A stretch of DNA of 64,000 bases from Lysobacter sp. (GCA_027306995.1 DAHUXS010000019.1:62001-126000); one strand, 5' to 3'. Positions 26,064 to 37,281 are shown, counted from the first letter of the stretch. The notes: generated from the sequence alone by a model not told the origin. Program-made: numbers and translations.

Positions 26064-26410
26064 CTTTGCGAGATTTTTAACAGTAGCCACGTATGTTGCG
26101 CACGATCTCGTTCGCAACGTAATGATTGTCAGTCGGGCAGCCCCGCGATGGCATGGGCTTCATTCCCGAGCCTGAATGAAATTTTTCCTCCAGAAAACGA
26201 TGTTGTGACGCCGGTCATCAGTCATGCCATTCCGGAAGATCTTTCAAAAACTACAAACGATTGTTCTATTGCCGAATTTGATTGGGGCAATAGCATTGAC
26301 TCGCATCACGAGCAGGGCATGGGCTTCGCGGAAGCCGTCGTGTTCAAGAACACCATCGTGAACTGGCCGCGCATGGCTGGAAGACTGAATTACTGACGAG
26401 CAGGGAATTG

Positions 26411-28633
26411 ATGGCAAACGTATGGATGCGAGCTGGCCATGACAAATCGCTCAAAAAAAGGATAGCCGGGCTGCTGTGCACAAGCGGGGGGCTGTCGCTG
26501 CTATTGGTCGTGTTGCTTGTGAGCCCATCCTTGGTTTGCGCACAAACCGCACCGGTTCAGATCTATTTCGAGAACTTCGAAAACAGGCCCAATCCGACGA
26601 CGACGCCACAAGCGATTACGGCGTATACGGGCGCCGCCGCGGCATTGAACGAAACCTACAACGCTACCGCATCCAGCTACTGGAATAACGGTTCCTTCTG
26701 CAATGGCGAGGTCGTCAGTAATGCCAGCGCCAGCAATTTCGCTGGCTGTAGCGCGACAGGTGCAGTCGGGGGCCTTGCGTATTTCATGGGTATCTACCAC
26801 GGGCTAAGCTCGGCCGCTGCCAACAACGAAAGTGTATTGGCTGCCTATACAGCCGTCACAAATAATGCCTCCGGCTCCAATGTCGAATTTATCACCAACA
26901 ACCTCATTACCATTCCAGGAATAGGCCAACATTTCATCACTTTTGGCGTCGATACCATACAGACAAGCTGCCCCGGTGATCCGAATGGAGCTGGCGGCAC
27001 TTATTCCGGTACTTCCCCCGCACAATACAATTTTTTCCTGGTGAATGCGGGCGGGGCGACCACCCAGCTCAATGGCGGCGGCGCGGTCAATGCCTGCAAT
27101 GGCGGAACGATATTCCAACCCGGTGGTCCTGGAGGAGGGATCTGGCGCGCGAAAAGCATCGTCGCGAATACGCCGATAGCGGTCACGGCGGGGAGCTCGT
27201 ATCGGTTGCGCATGGACAACACGACGACGAGCGCTACCGGCAATGACGGTGCGGTCGACAATTTCGTGCTCCTGGATGTGACGCCAAGCGTGAGCAAGTC
27301 GTTTTCCCCGACCACGGTTGCTGCGGGAGGAACGGTGACCCTGACATTCACCGTCACCAATACGACTGACCTGCTTGCCAAGCCGGGCTGGAGTTTCACC
27401 GACAATCTGCCTGCAGGCATGACTCTGGCCAGCACGGCGGTGGGCGGCACCTGCAGGAATTCCGCCGGCACTGCGGGGACGACCGCGACGTTGACCGGTG
27501 CAGTGGGTGCGACTTCGATCGGGATTGCCGGCAATCTTCCGGCGGTTGTCAGTTGCACGGTGATGGTCAGCGTGCAGGTGGGCAGTACGGTGACCTCGCC
27601 AACGCTGCAGAATTGCGGCAGCAATTTCGCTTCATCCATACTCGTGATTCCGCCGGCCAGCGGCACGTGTGCCGTGCTGAATGTCACTCGACCAGTCAAT
27701 TTGACCAAGGTCTGGAAGAACGCCGTTACCGGCGATACGGTCAGCTTGACCATCACCGGCGCGAATGTCAGCAGCAACGTCAGTGGCACTTCGACTGCAC
27801 CCTCGACGACAACGCCCGACGTGGAACAAGCGCTGCTGGGGTCTTCGGTGACTGTGGCCGAAGCATTTACTTCCGGTAGTGCGGGGGGCTATGTCACCAC
27901 CCTGGACTGCCAGAAGGTCAGCAATGGCGCCACCGTGACCGTGAGCCAATCCGGCTTGAGCGGCGCCTTCACCATGCCCGTCGACAGCGGGGTGAATTGC
28001 ATATTCACCAATCAGAAAGTGGCGACATTGACCCTACGCAAGCAATGGTCGGGTGCAGTCGTCGGCGACGATGCGACGGTGACGGTTTCGCGCGGCGCGA
28101 CAGTGCTCGACACCCTGGTCTCCGATGCGGGCAGCGCTAACGAACTGGACACGGACCTCACGCCGGTGACGGTGAACGCCGGTGACGTGTTGACTCTGGC
28201 GGAAGTGCTGGCGGTCGCAAATACCGGCCTATACAACAGTGCCATCGCCTGTATCGGAACCAGCGGTTTGAGCGGAGCGACGCTGACGGTCGGCAACACG
28301 GATAGTGCGATCGTCTGCACTTATACCAATGCTCGCCAGCAAGCCGACCTGTCGATCACCAAGAGCAATGGCGGTACGCAAGTGGTTTCAGGGACCACCA
28401 CGACGTACACCATCGTTGCCCGCAATGGCGGGCCGAACGCGGCCAACAATGCCGTCGTCAAGGATGTTCCGGGGGCAGGGTTGAGTGGTTGTGTGGCAAC
28501 TTGCACAAGCACAGCCGGGGGGGCGGTGTGTCCAGCCACGCCCGCGGATGTGTTTGCGGCAGGAGGCACGGCTATCCCGGTGTTCCCGGCCAACAGCAGT
28601 GTGACCTTCACGGTTGCCTGCGCGGTGTTGTAG
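26411..28633 (+). CDS. Secreted surface protein with DUF11-type and SpaA-like repeat modules
   Basis: N-terminal signal; YSFSPTTVAAGGTVTLTFTVTN-like DUF7933/DUF11 module (SVSKSFSPTTVAAGG...), two SpaA-like repeats (VNLTKVWKNAVTGDTVSLTI; LTLRKQWSGAVVGDDATVTV), C-terminal ADLSITKSNGGTQVVSGTTTTYTIVARNGGPNAANN. Confidence 0.8.
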   Translation: MANVWMRAGHDKSLKKRIAGLLCTSGGLSLLLVVLLVSPSLVCAQTAPVQIYFENFENRPNPTTTPQAITAYTGAAAALNETYNATASSYWNNGSFCNGEVVSNASASNFAGCSATGAVGGLAYFMGIYHGLSSAAANNESVLAAYTAVTNNASGSNVEFITNNLITIPGIGQHFITFGVDTIQTSCPGDPNGAGGTYSGTSPAQYNFFLVNAGGATTQLNGGGAVNACNGGTIFQPGGPGGGIWRAKSIVANTPIAVTAGSSYRLRMDNTTTSATGNDGAVDNFVLLDVTPSVSKSFSPTTVAAGGTVTLTFTVTNTTDLLAKPGWSFTDNLPAGMTLASTAVGGTCRNSAGTAGTTATLTGAVGATSIGIAGNLPAVVSCTVMVSVQVGSTVTSPTLQNCGSNFASSILVIPPASGTCAVLNVTRPVNLTKVWKNAVTGDTVSLTITGANVSSNVSGTSTAPSTTTPDVEQALLGSSVTVAEAFTSGSAGGYVTTLDCQKVSNGATVTVSQSGLSGAFTMPVDSGVNCIFTNQKVATLTLRKQWSGAVVGDDATVTVSRGATVLDTLVSDAGSANELDTDLTPVTVNAGDVLTLAEVLAVANTGLYNSAIACIGTSGLSGATLTVGNTDSAIVCTYTNARQQADLSITKSNGGTQVVSGTTTTYTIVARNGGPNAANNAVVKDVPGAGLSGCVATCTSTAGGAVCPATPADVFAAGGTAIPVFPANSSVTFTVACAVL
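28022..28633 (+). repeat. Copy 1 of a 612-bp direct repeat encoding the SpaA-like + DUF11 C-terminal module
   Basis: Colinear with 30554-31165 (constant offset 2532, same stop codon), nucleotide-level similarity visible throughout. Confidence 0.9.
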
Positions 28634-28924
28634 GCATGCGTGACGACTGTCTTCGGACATTCGTACAAAAAATAAGAACAATCATTCTATTTTCCGCACA
28701 AAAGTGCGTAATAAGATCCAAGGATGCGTCGCGTATTTCGTGTGGTTTTTGTGCGGGCGCGCTGGGGCAAATTCCTGGATCAAGCAGGTGATGTCGTTCG
28801 CTTCTTGAAGACGCTGCCTGTTGCTTCGCGGTCCGGAAATTTTCGCCATAAATTGACTGCGACATCTCACGCAAGAAGTCGTTGCGTGCAGGGATGCGCT
28901 TGATTTGCGGAAAGGAAAGCTGCA

Positions 28925-31165
28925 ATGCACGTAACAAAAAAAATGAGCCACAAGCTACGGTTCGTACTATTCGTCGCTGCATCCTTCGCGTGGTCCTGGT
29001 CTGGCTCCGCACAAGCCGATACCTATACCGTCACCACATTGGGAGATGGTGCAGGTGCCTGCACGGGTATCAGTCCCAATTTCAGTTGCCCCACCTTGCG
29101 CGCCGCGATTACCGCCGCCAATGCAACGACCACGGTGGACGACAGCATTCAGTTCAATGTGTCGGGCACGATCAATCTCGTGTCGCAACTGCCCGACATT
29201 ACAGATACATTGACTCTCAATGGCAGCGGCATCACTCTCAATGGCGGCGGTGCGAGCTTCCTCGGAATCGACCTTGTAGGCCCAGGCGCCAGCAACAGTC
29301 AGGTGCTGAACCTCGGCATCACCAATTTGAGTTTATGGGCCATTCGCATCCAGGATGCGAACGGTCTCACCATCAGCAACAATGCGATCAGCAACATCAA
29401 TCGCAACGCGATCCAAATCCAGGGCAATACCCTGGGGGGCACCAGCAACAGCATTTTCAGCAACAACACCATTACCAACATCGCGGCTGGCGACGGCATC
29501 GCTTTCCAGCCCGGCGGTACTTCGACCGTTCAATACAACAACAACTTGCTGCAGGGCAATACCATCAACGGCTGCACGGGTCAGGGCATCAGTTTCGACG
29601 GCAGCAAGGGATTTGTCATCACGAACAATACGGTTACGGGAAATACCGTAACTAACTGCAATGGCCACGGTGTCGAGGTTACCGGGCTCAATGCCGACAA
29701 TAATGCCATTTACGCCAACAGCATCTATGCCAATGGCGGTCTGGCGATAAACCTGAACCTGAATAACAGTACAGGCGGCGTTACGCTTAATGATGTAGGC
29801 GACGTCGACGTTGGGCCGAATGGTCTGCAGAATTTCCCGATTGTGACCGGTATTTCCGGCAACACTGTCAATTTTGTCCTTGATACAGTCAGCAACCCCA
29901 ACGGGTTTCGTATCGATTTTTACAACAATCCCAGCGGGGTAGACCCGACCGGATACGGCGAAGGCCAGACTTGGCTGGGCTTTTGCCTGGTCGCAAGCCC
30001 CAGCGCCATCCTGCCGAGCAGTTGCAGCATTCCTGGTGTGGATTCCGCCAGCGTGCGCATGACCGCGACACGCTGCCAAAACTCCGGCTGTGTCGCCACG
30101 AGCACGACTACCATCGGTGCGACTTCGGAATTCAGTGGTCCTTCTCCTACGAATCTGGTCATCACCAAAACCGATGGACAGACGGTCTATACTCCTGGCC
30201 AGACTGTGAATTACACCATTGTGGTTTCCAACAGCGGCGCGACCAGCGTAAGCGGCGCCATGTTCACGGATCCGGCAGTCGCCAACCTGACGATCAATAC
30301 GGTCGCTTGCAGCAGTCCGACTTTGAACTCGCAATGTCCCACTGCCGGCAACGTCACCAAGACGTTGATGCAAGGTGCTGGCATTGTTGTCCCATTGTTG
30401 ACGCCGGGAGGCAGCGTCACCTTTACCGTGAATGCGACTTTCGATGCTGCTGCGGCAGGCAGCATCACCAACACGGCCAGTGTTGCCGTGCCGGCGGGAG
30501 TGACAGAAACGGTCCCCGCCAATAACACGGTCGGCGATACCGATCAAAAAGCAACGACATTGACCCTGCGCAAGCAATGGTCGGGTGCGGTGGTGGGTGA
30601 CAGCACGACGGTGACGATTTCGCGCGGGGCGACGGTGCTCGACACCCTGGTCTCGACCGCGGGCAGTGCCAACGAACTGGACACGGATTCCACGCCGGTG
30701 ACGGTGAACACAGGTGACGTGTTGACTCTGGTGGAAGTGTTGGTGGTCGCAAATGCCGGGCTATACAACGGTTCCGTTGCCTGTACCGGGACCAGTGGCT
30801 TGAGCGGGACAACGCTGACGGTAGGCAATACGGACAGTACGATCGTCTGCACTTATACCAATATCCATCAGCAAGCCGACCTGTCGATCACCAAGAGCGA
30901 TGGCGGTACGCAAGTGGTTTCTGGGACCACCACGACATACACCATTGTTGCCAGCAATGGTGGACCGAGCGCCGCCAACAATGCCGTGGTCAAGGATGTT
31001 CCGGGGGCAGGGTTGAGTGGTTGTGTGGCAACTTGCGCGAGCACAACTGGGGGGGCGATGTGCCCAGCCACGCCAGCGAATATGTTCACGGTGGGAGGCG
31101 AAACGATCCCGGTGTTCCCGGCCAATAGCAGTGTGACCTTCACGGTTGCCTGTTCGGTGCTGTAG
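28925..31165 (+). CDS. Secreted right-handed parallel beta-helix protein with C-terminal DUF11/SpaA-like modules
   Basis: Signal peptide; TYTVTTLGDGAGACTGISPNFSCPTLRAAITAANA (CSLREA-type start); NGLTISNNAISNINRNAIQIQGN beta-helix repeats; DUF11 modules LVITKTDGQTVYTPGQTVNYTIVVSNSG and ADLSITKSDGG. Confidence 0.85.
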   Translation: MHVTKKMSHKLRFVLFVAASFAWSWSGSAQADTYTVTTLGDGAGACTGISPNFSCPTLRAAITAANATTTVDDSIQFNVSGTINLVSQLPDITDTLTLNGSGITLNGGGASFLGIDLVGPGASNSQVLNLGITNLSLWAIRIQDANGLTISNNAISNINRNAIQIQGNTLGGTSNSIFSNNTITNIAAGDGIAFQPGGTSTVQYNNNLLQGNTINGCTGQGISFDGSKGFVITNNTVTGNTVTNCNGHGVEVTGLNADNNAIYANSIYANGGLAINLNLNNSTGGVTLNDVGDVDVGPNGLQNFPIVTGISGNTVNFVLDTVSNPNGFRIDFYNNPSGVDPTGYGEGQTWLGFCLVASPSAILPSSCSIPGVDSASVRMTATRCQNSGCVATSTTTIGATSEFSGPSPTNLVITKTDGQTVYTPGQTVNYTIVVSNSGATSVSGAMFTDPAVANLTINTVACSSPTLNSQCPTAGNVTKTLMQGAGIVVPLLTPGGSVTFTVNATFDAAAAGSITNTASVAVPAGVTETVPANNTVGDTDQKATTLTLRKQWSGAVVGDSTTVTISRGATVLDTLVSTAGSANELDTDSTPVTVNTGDVLTLVEVLVVANAGLYNGSVACTGTSGLSGTTLTVGNTDSTIVCTYTNIHQQADLSITKSDGGTQVVSGTTTTYTIVASNGGPSAANNAVVKDVPGAGLSGCVATCASTTGGAMCPATPANMFTVGGETIPVFPANSSVTFTVACSVL
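30554..31165 (+). repeat. Copy 2 of the 612-bp direct repeat
   Basis: See 28022-28633. Confidence 0.9.
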
Positions 31166-31279
31166 GTAGACACTGCCAAACACGGGCGCGGTTCCAACGA
31201 AGATTTACCTCTACTGCGGAAAGAACGGCAGGTGGAAATGTTGGATTCGCGGTGAGCATGAAGCTCTGGATGCATCACG

Positions 31280-32197
31280 ATGACGACAAAAATCGTACAG
31301 CCCATTCCTCCCAACTTTACGTTGGCCGATACTTCGCTTTCCTTCGGAACATACCGCAAAGCCATCGATTCAAGCGAGAGCCTCGGCTGGTCAGACATGA
31401 TCGTGGTCTTGGCAGGTCTGGTGCCCTACACCGACACCATGCGCGCGGTTTCCAGTGTTTGGATCTCGACGCCGCTCTACGACATGAAAGCCGAAGTCGA
31501 AAAGGAAGGCAGGGGGCGCAATGGGGTAATACCGCAGCGCAGTATTCTCATTACCGCGCCGGGCGTAACCACTCACATATCGCTGTCAACGCCAAGTGTC
31601 GCTTTCAGTGCATTCGTTAGGGAGCATGTGCTCAAAGAGGTGGCCGACGAAATTTTTGGCAGGCAACTTGATGCCATCGAGATACTTTCTCCGACAGCGA
31701 CGAAAGATACATATCTGGGGTATCTGATGCGCGCCAGCGAGCATATGCTGGATGAACCGGAAGACGGACAATGGCGCAGCGATTATTTGGCGCGGGCAAT
31801 GGCTGCTCAGGTTCTCGTTCGCCACGCGCAACTCAGGGATGTCCCGGCGGTCGCAGAGAGCAGGGCGCCGCTTTCTGCCGCGCAAGTGCGTGCGATCAAT
31901 GATTTCATGAACAGCAATTTGCACGGGAAATTTCAATTTTCCGACTTGGCCAAAAGCGTAGGGATGAGCAAGACGATTTTCTACGAGCGATTTGCGTGCA
32001 CAATGAAACAGACACCGCACCAGTTCTTGCAGAAGATGCGAATCGAGCGCGCAAAACTCCTGCTCGGGGATGGCAAACTGTCATTGGCAAGTGTGGCGAG
32101 TGCTTGCGGGTTCTCGGATCAATCCCACATGACTCGGTTCTTCAAACGCTACCTCGGCACGACGCCTGCTAGATATCGGCGCGAAATGTTGCGCTAA
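31280..32197 (+). CDS. AraC-family transcriptional regulator (AraC N-terminal-like + HTH)
   Basis: C-terminal FQFSDLAKSVGMSKTIFYERFACTMKQTPHQFLQKMRIERAKLLLGDGKLSLASVASACGFSDQSHMTRFFKRYLGTTPARYRRE. Confidence 0.93.
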   Translation: MTTKIVQPIPPNFTLADTSLSFGTYRKAIDSSESLGWSDMIVVLAGLVPYTDTMRAVSSVWISTPLYDMKAEVEKEGRGRNGVIPQRSILITAPGVTTHISLSTPSVAFSAFVREHVLKEVADEIFGRQLDAIEILSPTATKDTYLGYLMRASEHMLDEPEDGQWRSDYLARAMAAQVLVRHAQLRDVPAVAESRAPLSAAQVRAINDFMNSNLHGKFQFSDLAKSVGMSKTIFYERFACTMKQTPHQFLQKMRIERAKLLLGDGKLSLASVASACGFSDQSHMTRFFKRYLGTTPARYRREMLR

Positions 32198-32241
32198 TCG
32201 AGCGTGCATTTTTCTTCATGCACGTTTTCCCAGTGCAGGGG

Positions 32242-32862
32242 TCAACTCTTCTGCAACAAGGCTTCCACGGCATCCGTCATTCGCTTGCGTTGCAACAAAA
32301 AATCCAGCGACGATCCGCCGAGCTGTCGCCACAGTACCGCCGAACGCAGCGCCGCCAGCAACAGTGCACGGATCTCGCCGACCACGCCGGTCTGGTTGAG
32401 GTAGTGCGGATTGCCTTGCACCATCACCTTCGGCGACAGTGGGCTGATGTGTTTCACATAGAGGTCGGCGAGCGCGTTGAGGACCGCCGGTTGCGTCGGT
32501 TCCTGTCCGGCGCTGTGCGCGGCGAGTTGCCCGATGTCGTCGCGCAACCTGCGTTGCACGTCGCTGTCGCGGCTGTAGCTGCGTTCCAGCGCCAGCACGC
32601 CCATCACCAGTTTCGGAAATTGCGGATCGCGTGATTCCTTGCGCAGCTGTTCGCGCAGGCGCAACAGGCCGGGGCGAATCGTGCCGACGGTGCCGTAGAC
32701 GTCGTCGGTGCTTTCGGGATCGAGCTGGAACACGCTCGCGAGCACGCCATCCATCGCCCGAACATCGGCCTGGCCGTTCTCGGCGAGGCGGCGCACCTGT
32801 ACCAATGCCTGTGCAAGGCCGGCGAGGGCGAGGACGCGATCCTGGACTGGGGCTTGGCTCAT
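32242..32862 (-). CDS. hflD: High frequency lysogenization protein HflD homologue
   Basis: [33 protein letters not shown]...[34 protein letters not shown]; adjacent to mnmA. Confidence 0.93.
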   Translation of the reverse strand: MSQAPVQDRVLALAGLAQALVQVRRLAENGQADVRAMDGVLASVFQLDPESTDDVYGTVGTIRPGLLRLREQLRKESRDPQFPKLVMGVLALERSYSRDSDVQRRLRDDIGQLAAHSAGQEPTQPAVLNALADLYVKHISPLSPKVMVQGNPHYLNQTGVVGEIRALLLAALRSAVLWRQLGGSSLDFLLQRKRMTDAVEALLQKS

Positions 32863-33968
32863 GCGGGAAATGTCGGTTCGAGGGGGGCGTCGGTGGCGGC
32901 GATCACTGCGCCGCCGAGGCATTCATCGCCATCGTAAAGGACCAGCGATTGTCCAGGCGTCACCGCGCGTTGCGGCCGCGCAAACTGCACGTCGACGCTG
33001 CCGTCGTCGCGCGGGATCACGGTGCAGGCTTCCGCCGGCTGGCGGTAGCGCGTCTGCGCCAGGCACTGGAACGATGTGGGGCGTGTTTCGCCGGAAATCC
33101 AGTGCATGGTTTCCGAACGCAGGCGGTTCGATTGCAGCCACGGCGAATCGTGGCCCTGTTCAACATAGAGGATGTTGCGGGCGACGTCCTTGCCGACCAC
33201 GTACCACGGCGCGGCATCGCGTCCGCGCACGCCACCCAGTTGCAGCCCACCGCGCTGGCCGAGGGTATGGAAGAACACGCCCTGGTGTTCGCCGAGGACG
33301 CTGCCGTCGGGCGTGCGGATCTCGCCGGCCTGCATCGGCAGGTATTGCGACAGGAACGTGCGGAAGTCGCGCTCGCCGATGAAGCAGATGCCGGTGGAAT
33401 CCTTCTTCGCCGCGGTCGGCAGTTTTGCTTCGGCGGCCATTTTGCGCACGTCGGGCTTGTGCAACTCGCCGAGCGGGAAACGCGTCGCCGTCAGTTGCGC
33501 TTGGCCGAGCTGGTGCAGGAAATAACTCTGGTCCTTGTCGCCGTCGATCGCGCGCAGCAGGCGCCAGCGGCCGTCGCGTTCGTCGATGCGCGCGTAATGA
33601 CCGGTGGCGATCTGTTTGGCGCCGAGTTCGCGGGCGGCATCGAGGAAGTGCTTGAACTTCACTTCGCGATTGCACAGCACGTCCGGGTTGGGCGTGCGTC
33701 CGGCGGCGTATTCGTCGAGGAAATGGCGGAACACGCCATCCCAGTATTCGCTGGAGAAGTCGCGGAAGTGGATCGGAATCCCGAGCCGTCCTGCCACTGC
33801 CACCGCGTCGCGACGATCGTCTTCGGCGCGGCATTCGCCGCTGCCGTCGTCGGCCCAGTTCTGCATGAACAGTCCGGCGATCGACTCGCCGGTGTCGCGC
33901 AGGCGCAGCGCCGCCACCGAGGAGTCGACGCCCCCGGACAGGCCAACAATGATGCTTGCCGCGCTCAT
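32859..33968 (-). CDS. mnmA: tRNA-specific 2-thiouridylase MnmA
   Basis: [18 protein letters not shown]...[18 protein letters not shown]...[11 protein letters not shown]. Confidence 0.97.
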   Translation of the reverse strand: MSAASIIVGLSGGVDSSVAALRLRDTGESIAGLFMQNWADDGSGECRAEDDRRDAVAVAGRLGIPIHFRDFSSEYWDGVFRHFLDEYAAGRTPNPDVLCNREVKFKHFLDAARELGAKQIATGHYARIDERDGRWRLLRAIDGDKDQSYFLHQLGQAQLTATRFPLGELHKPDVRKMAAEAKLPTAAKKDSTGICFIGERDFRTFLSQYLPMQAGEIRTPDGSVLGEHQGVFFHTLGQRGGLQLGGVRGRDAAPWYVVGKDVARNILYVEQGHDSPWLQSNRLRSETMHWISGETRPTSFQCLAQTRYRQPAEACTVIPRDDGSVDVQFARPQRAVTPGQSLVLYDGDECLGGAVIAATDAPLEPTFPA

Positions 33969-33978
33969 TGCACCACGC

Positions 33979-34479
33979 TCACTTCAGCTGCGCGGCCATG
34001 TCGAGCGGGTAGCGGCGGCCGGAAAGGAAGTCCTGAGCGACGCGCCACACCATCGGGCTGCGATGGTCGGCCATGCGTGCCTCCAGCTCCGCCGGCGTCC
34101 ACCAGTGTGCGGCGATGATGCCGTCGTCGAGCGAACGCGCGGCGTCGTGTTCGACCGGCTCCGCGGCGAAGGCGAAGCGCAGGTAGTGGCGGCCCGAGCC
34201 CTCCGGGGCCGGCGGCGCGGTCCACTGGTAGGCGCCGATGAAGGCGGTCAGCCGCACGTGCCAGCCGGTTTCCTCCAGCGTCTCGCGCAGGGCGGCAGCC
34301 TGGAGCGTCTCGTCGGGTTCGAGGTGGCCGGCCGGCTGGTTGATCACCACGCGGCCACCGGCGTTTTCCTCGACCATCAGCAGGCGACCATCGCGCACCA
34401 CCACGGTGGCGACGGTGACATCGGGTTGCCAGAAGCGGCCTTCGCGGTAGCTCACATCAAGAATCCCCAGCGGAATCAA
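33979..34479 (-). CDS. nudJ: NUDIX hydrolase, NudJ-like
   Basis: [23 protein letters not shown] Nudix box; nudJ-mnmA-hflD order. Confidence 0.88.
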   Translation of the reverse strand: MIPLGILDVSYREGRFWQPDVTVATVVVRDGRLLMVEENAGGRVVINQPAGHLEPDETLQAAALRETLEETGWHVRLTAFIGAYQWTAPPAPEGSGRHYLRFAFAAEPVEHDAARSLDDGIIAAHWWTPAELEARMADHRSPMVWRVAQDFLSGRRYPLDMAAQLK

Positions 34480-34543
34480 ACCATTGTGCGGTCACGGCCC
34501 GGCGGCGTCCATTCGGCGGGAGGCGTTTTGTAATGTCAGGATT

Positions 34544-34549
34544 TATAAT
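34544..34549 (+). promoter_or_regulatory. Candidate -10 (TATAAT) immediately upstream of clpS
   Basis: GGATTTATAATTGCCGCATGAGC; six nucleotides between TATAAT and the ATG; no strong -35 seen. Confidence 0.45.
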
Positions 34550-34555
34550 TGCCGC

Positions 34556-34876
34556 ATGAGCCAGGAACGCGACACCGCCCAAGAGCGCGGTACCGTGGCC
34601 GAGGTTGCGCGGCCGGAAACGCAGCCACCTTCGCGCTATGCGGTGCTGATGCTGAACGACGATTTCACCCCGATGGACTTCGTGGTGGAGGTCTTGACGC
34701 GCTTTTTCGCCATGGACCTGGAGAAGGCGACCCAGATCATGCTCCACGTCCATACCCGTGGCCAGGCCGTGTGCGGGGTCTATACCCGCGATGTCGCCGA
34801 GTCCAAGGCCGGGCAGGTGAACGAATACGCCAGGCTGGAACAGCATCCCTTGTTGTGCCGGGTGGAAAAGGCGTAG
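34556..34876 (+). CDS. clpS: ATP-dependent Clp protease adaptor ClpS
   Basis: [60 protein letters not shown]. Confidence 0.97.
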   Translation: MSQERDTAQERGTVAEVARPETQPPSRYAVLMLNDDFTPMDFVVEVLTRFFAMDLEKATQIMLHVHTRGQAVCGVYTRDVAESKAGQVNEYARLEQHPLLCRVEKA

Positions 34877-34920
34877 CGTCGTCCCCATAACGGTCCCAGA
34901 CCATCATTGGGGAAAGCTCC

Positions 34921-37218
34921 ATGTTTTCCAAAGACCTCGAGACCACCATCGGCCAGTGCTACAAGCACGCCCGCGAGCAGCGCCACGAATTCATGACCGT
35001 GGAACACCTGCTGCTGGAACTGGTCGACAATCCCGCCGCGCGTGAAGTCCTGACCGCCTGCCGCGCCGATATCCCGCGCCTGAAGGCCGACCTGCAACGC
35101 GCGATCGAAGCCTCGGTCGCGGTGCTGCCGGAAGACGACGGCCGCGACACCCAGCCGACGCTGGGCTTCCAGCGCGTGCTGCAACGCGCCGTCTACCATG
35201 TCCAGAGCTCCGGCAAGGCCGAAGTCACCGGCGCCAACGTGCTGGTGGCGATCTTCGGCGAGAAGGATTCGCACGCGGTATACCTGCTCAACCAGCAGGA
35301 CGTGACCCGCCTCGACGTGGTCAATTTCATTTCGCACGGCCTGTCCAAGCATGGCGAGGAACAGGCGTCGTCCGATGCCTCGCGCTCCGGCGAGGAAGGC
35401 GAGGGCGAGGAGGGCGGCAGCGCCGGTGGCGGTGATCCGTTGGCCGAGTTTGCGACCAACCTCAACGCCTCTGCGAAGGAAGGCAAGATCGATCCGTTGG
35501 TCGGTCGCGCCGACGAAATCGAGCGCACCATCCAGGTGCTGTGCCGTCGCCGCAAGAACAACCCGCTCTACGTCGGCGAAGCCGGCGTCGGCAAGACCGC
35601 GATCGCCGAGGGCCTGGCCAAGCGCATCGTCGAGGGCGACGTGCCGGAAGTGCTGAAGGACGCGACGATCTTCTCGCTCGATCTTGGCAGCCTGGTTGCC
35701 GGAACGAAGTATCGCGGCGATTTCGAGAAGCGCCTCAAGGCCGTGCTGGCCGCGCTCAAGAAGATCCCGAACGCGGTGCTGTTCATCGACGAGATCCACA
35801 CCATCATTGGCGCCGGTTCGGCATCGGGCGGAACGATGGACGCCAGCAACCTGATCAAGCCGGCGCTGTCGTCGGGTGAGCTGCGCTGCATCGGTTCGAC
35901 CACCTTCCAGGAATACCGCGGCGTGTTCGAGAAGGACCGCGCGCTCGCCCGTCGTTTCCAGAAGATCGACATCGTCGAGCCGACCGTCCACGAGGCCGTC
36001 GAGATCCTCAAGGGCCTGAAGCCGAAGTACGAAGCGCACCACGGCGTGAGCTATGCCGATGACGCGATCCAGGCTGCGGTCGATCTCTCGGTGAAGCACA
36101 TCAACGACCGCCTGCTGCCCGACAAGGCGATCGACGTGATCGACGAAGCCGGCGCCCGCCAGCGCATCATCGCGGAAACGCTGCGCAAATCGGTGATCGA
36201 TGTCGAGGAGATCGAAACCATCGTCGCCAAGATGGCGCGCATCCCGCCCAAGCAGGTCAACACCAGCGACAAGGACACCCTGCAGCAGCTCGAGCGCAAC
36301 CTGAAGATGGTGATCTTCGGCCAGGACCCGGCGATCGAGACACTGGCTTCGGCGATCAAGCTCGCGCGTTCCGGCCTTGGCAATCCCGACAAGCCGATTG
36401 GCAGCTTCCTGTTCGCCGGTCCCACGGGCGTCGGCAAGACCGAGGTGACCAAGCAGCTGGCGATGCAGCTCGGCATCGAACTGGTGCGCTTCGACATGAG
36501 CGAGTACATGGAGCCGCATTCGATCAGTCGCCTGATCGGCGCACCTCCGGGCTATGTCGGTTTCGACCAGGGCGGCCTGCTGACCGAGAAGATCGTCAAG
36601 ACGCCGCATTGCGTGCTGTTGCTCGACGAAGTCGAGAAGGCGCATCCGGACATCTTCAACATCCTGTTGCAGGTGATGGACCGCGGCGTGCTGACCGACA
36701 CCAACGGTCGCGAGGCCAACTTCCACAACGTGATCCTGGTGATGACGACCAATGCCGGCGCTGCCCAGGCCGCGCGTCGCAGCATCGGGTTCACCCGCCA
36801 GGACCACAGCACGGATGCGATGGAAGTGATCCGCAAGGGCTTCAGCCCGGAATTCCGCAATCGCCTTGACGCGATCGTGCAGTTCCAGGCGCTGGGCACC
36901 GATCACATCCTGCGCGTGGTCGACAAGTTCCTGATCGAACTCGAAGCGCAGTTGCAGGAGAAGCACGTCACCCTGTCCGCCACGCAGAAGGCGCGCGAGT
37001 GGCTGGCGCAGAATGGCTTCGATCCGCTGATGGGCGCGCGCCCGATGGCGCGCCTGATTCAGGACAAGGTCAAGCGTCCGCTCGCCGACGAACTGCTGTT
37101 CGGCAAGCTGGTGGAAGGCGGCCATGTCGGTCTCGATGCCAACGACGACGGCCTGGTGCTGAACATCGAAGCCGCCAGCCCGGCGGCGCCGAAGGAAGAA
37201 ACCGCGCCGGTGGTGTGA
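34921..37218 (+). CDS. clpA: ATP-dependent Clp protease ATP-binding subunit ClpA
   Basis: [37 protein letters not shown]...two AAA+ modules ([30 protein letters not shown]). Confidence 0.98.
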   Translation: MFSKDLETTIGQCYKHAREQRHEFMTVEHLLLELVDNPAAREVLTACRADIPRLKADLQRAIEASVAVLPEDDGRDTQPTLGFQRVLQRAVYHVQSSGKAEVTGANVLVAIFGEKDSHAVYLLNQQDVTRLDVVNFISHGLSKHGEEQASSDASRSGEEGEGEEGGSAGGGDPLAEFATNLNASAKEGKIDPLVGRADEIERTIQVLCRRRKNNPLYVGEAGVGKTAIAEGLAKRIVEGDVPEVLKDATIFSLDLGSLVAGTKYRGDFEKRLKAVLAALKKIPNAVLFIDEIHTIIGAGSASGGTMDASNLIKPALSSGELRCIGSTTFQEYRGVFEKDRALARRFQKIDIVEPTVHEAVEILKGLKPKYEAHHGVSYADDAIQAAVDLSVKHINDRLLPDKAIDVIDEAGARQRIIAETLRKSVIDVEEIETIVAKMARIPPKQVNTSDKDTLQQLERNLKMVIFGQDPAIETLASAIKLARSGLGNPDKPIGSFLFAGPTGVGKTEVTKQLAMQLGIELVRFDMSEYMEPHSISRLIGAPPGYVGFDQGGLLTEKIVKTPHCVLLLDEVEKAHPDIFNILLQVMDRGVLTDTNGREANFHNVILVMTTNAGAAQAARRSIGFTRQDHSTDAMEVIRKGFSPEFRNRLDAIVQFQALGTDHILRVVDKFLIELEAQLQEKHVTLSATQKAREWLAQNGFDPLMGARPMARLIQDKVKRPLADELLFGKLVEGGHVGLDANDDGLVLNIEAASPAAPKEETAPVV

Positions 37219-37232
37219 TCGTTGCAGGCACG

Positions 37233-37260
37233 AAAAAGGCGACCCTCGGGTCGCCTTTTT
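37233..37260. terminator. Bidirectional rho-independent terminator between convergent clpA and infA
   Basis: AAAAAGGCGACCC-TC-GGGTCGCCTTTTT. Confidence 0.88.
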
Positions 37261-37281
37261 CTTTGGTGCGTATCGCCGCGA

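Noticed and set aside
26148-26396. 82-aa ORF between acnB and the first surface-protein gene
   Set aside because: No recognisable family, no convincing ribosome-binding site noted; could be a degraded gene but not supportable.
28695-28708. CGCAC-AAAA-GTGCG hairpin in the intergenic region
   Set aside because: Only a 5-bp stem without a T-tract; too small to call a terminator or sRNA.
34780-37125. 781-aa minus-strand ORF antisense to clpA
   Set aside because: Shadow ORF of clpA; no recognisable domain.
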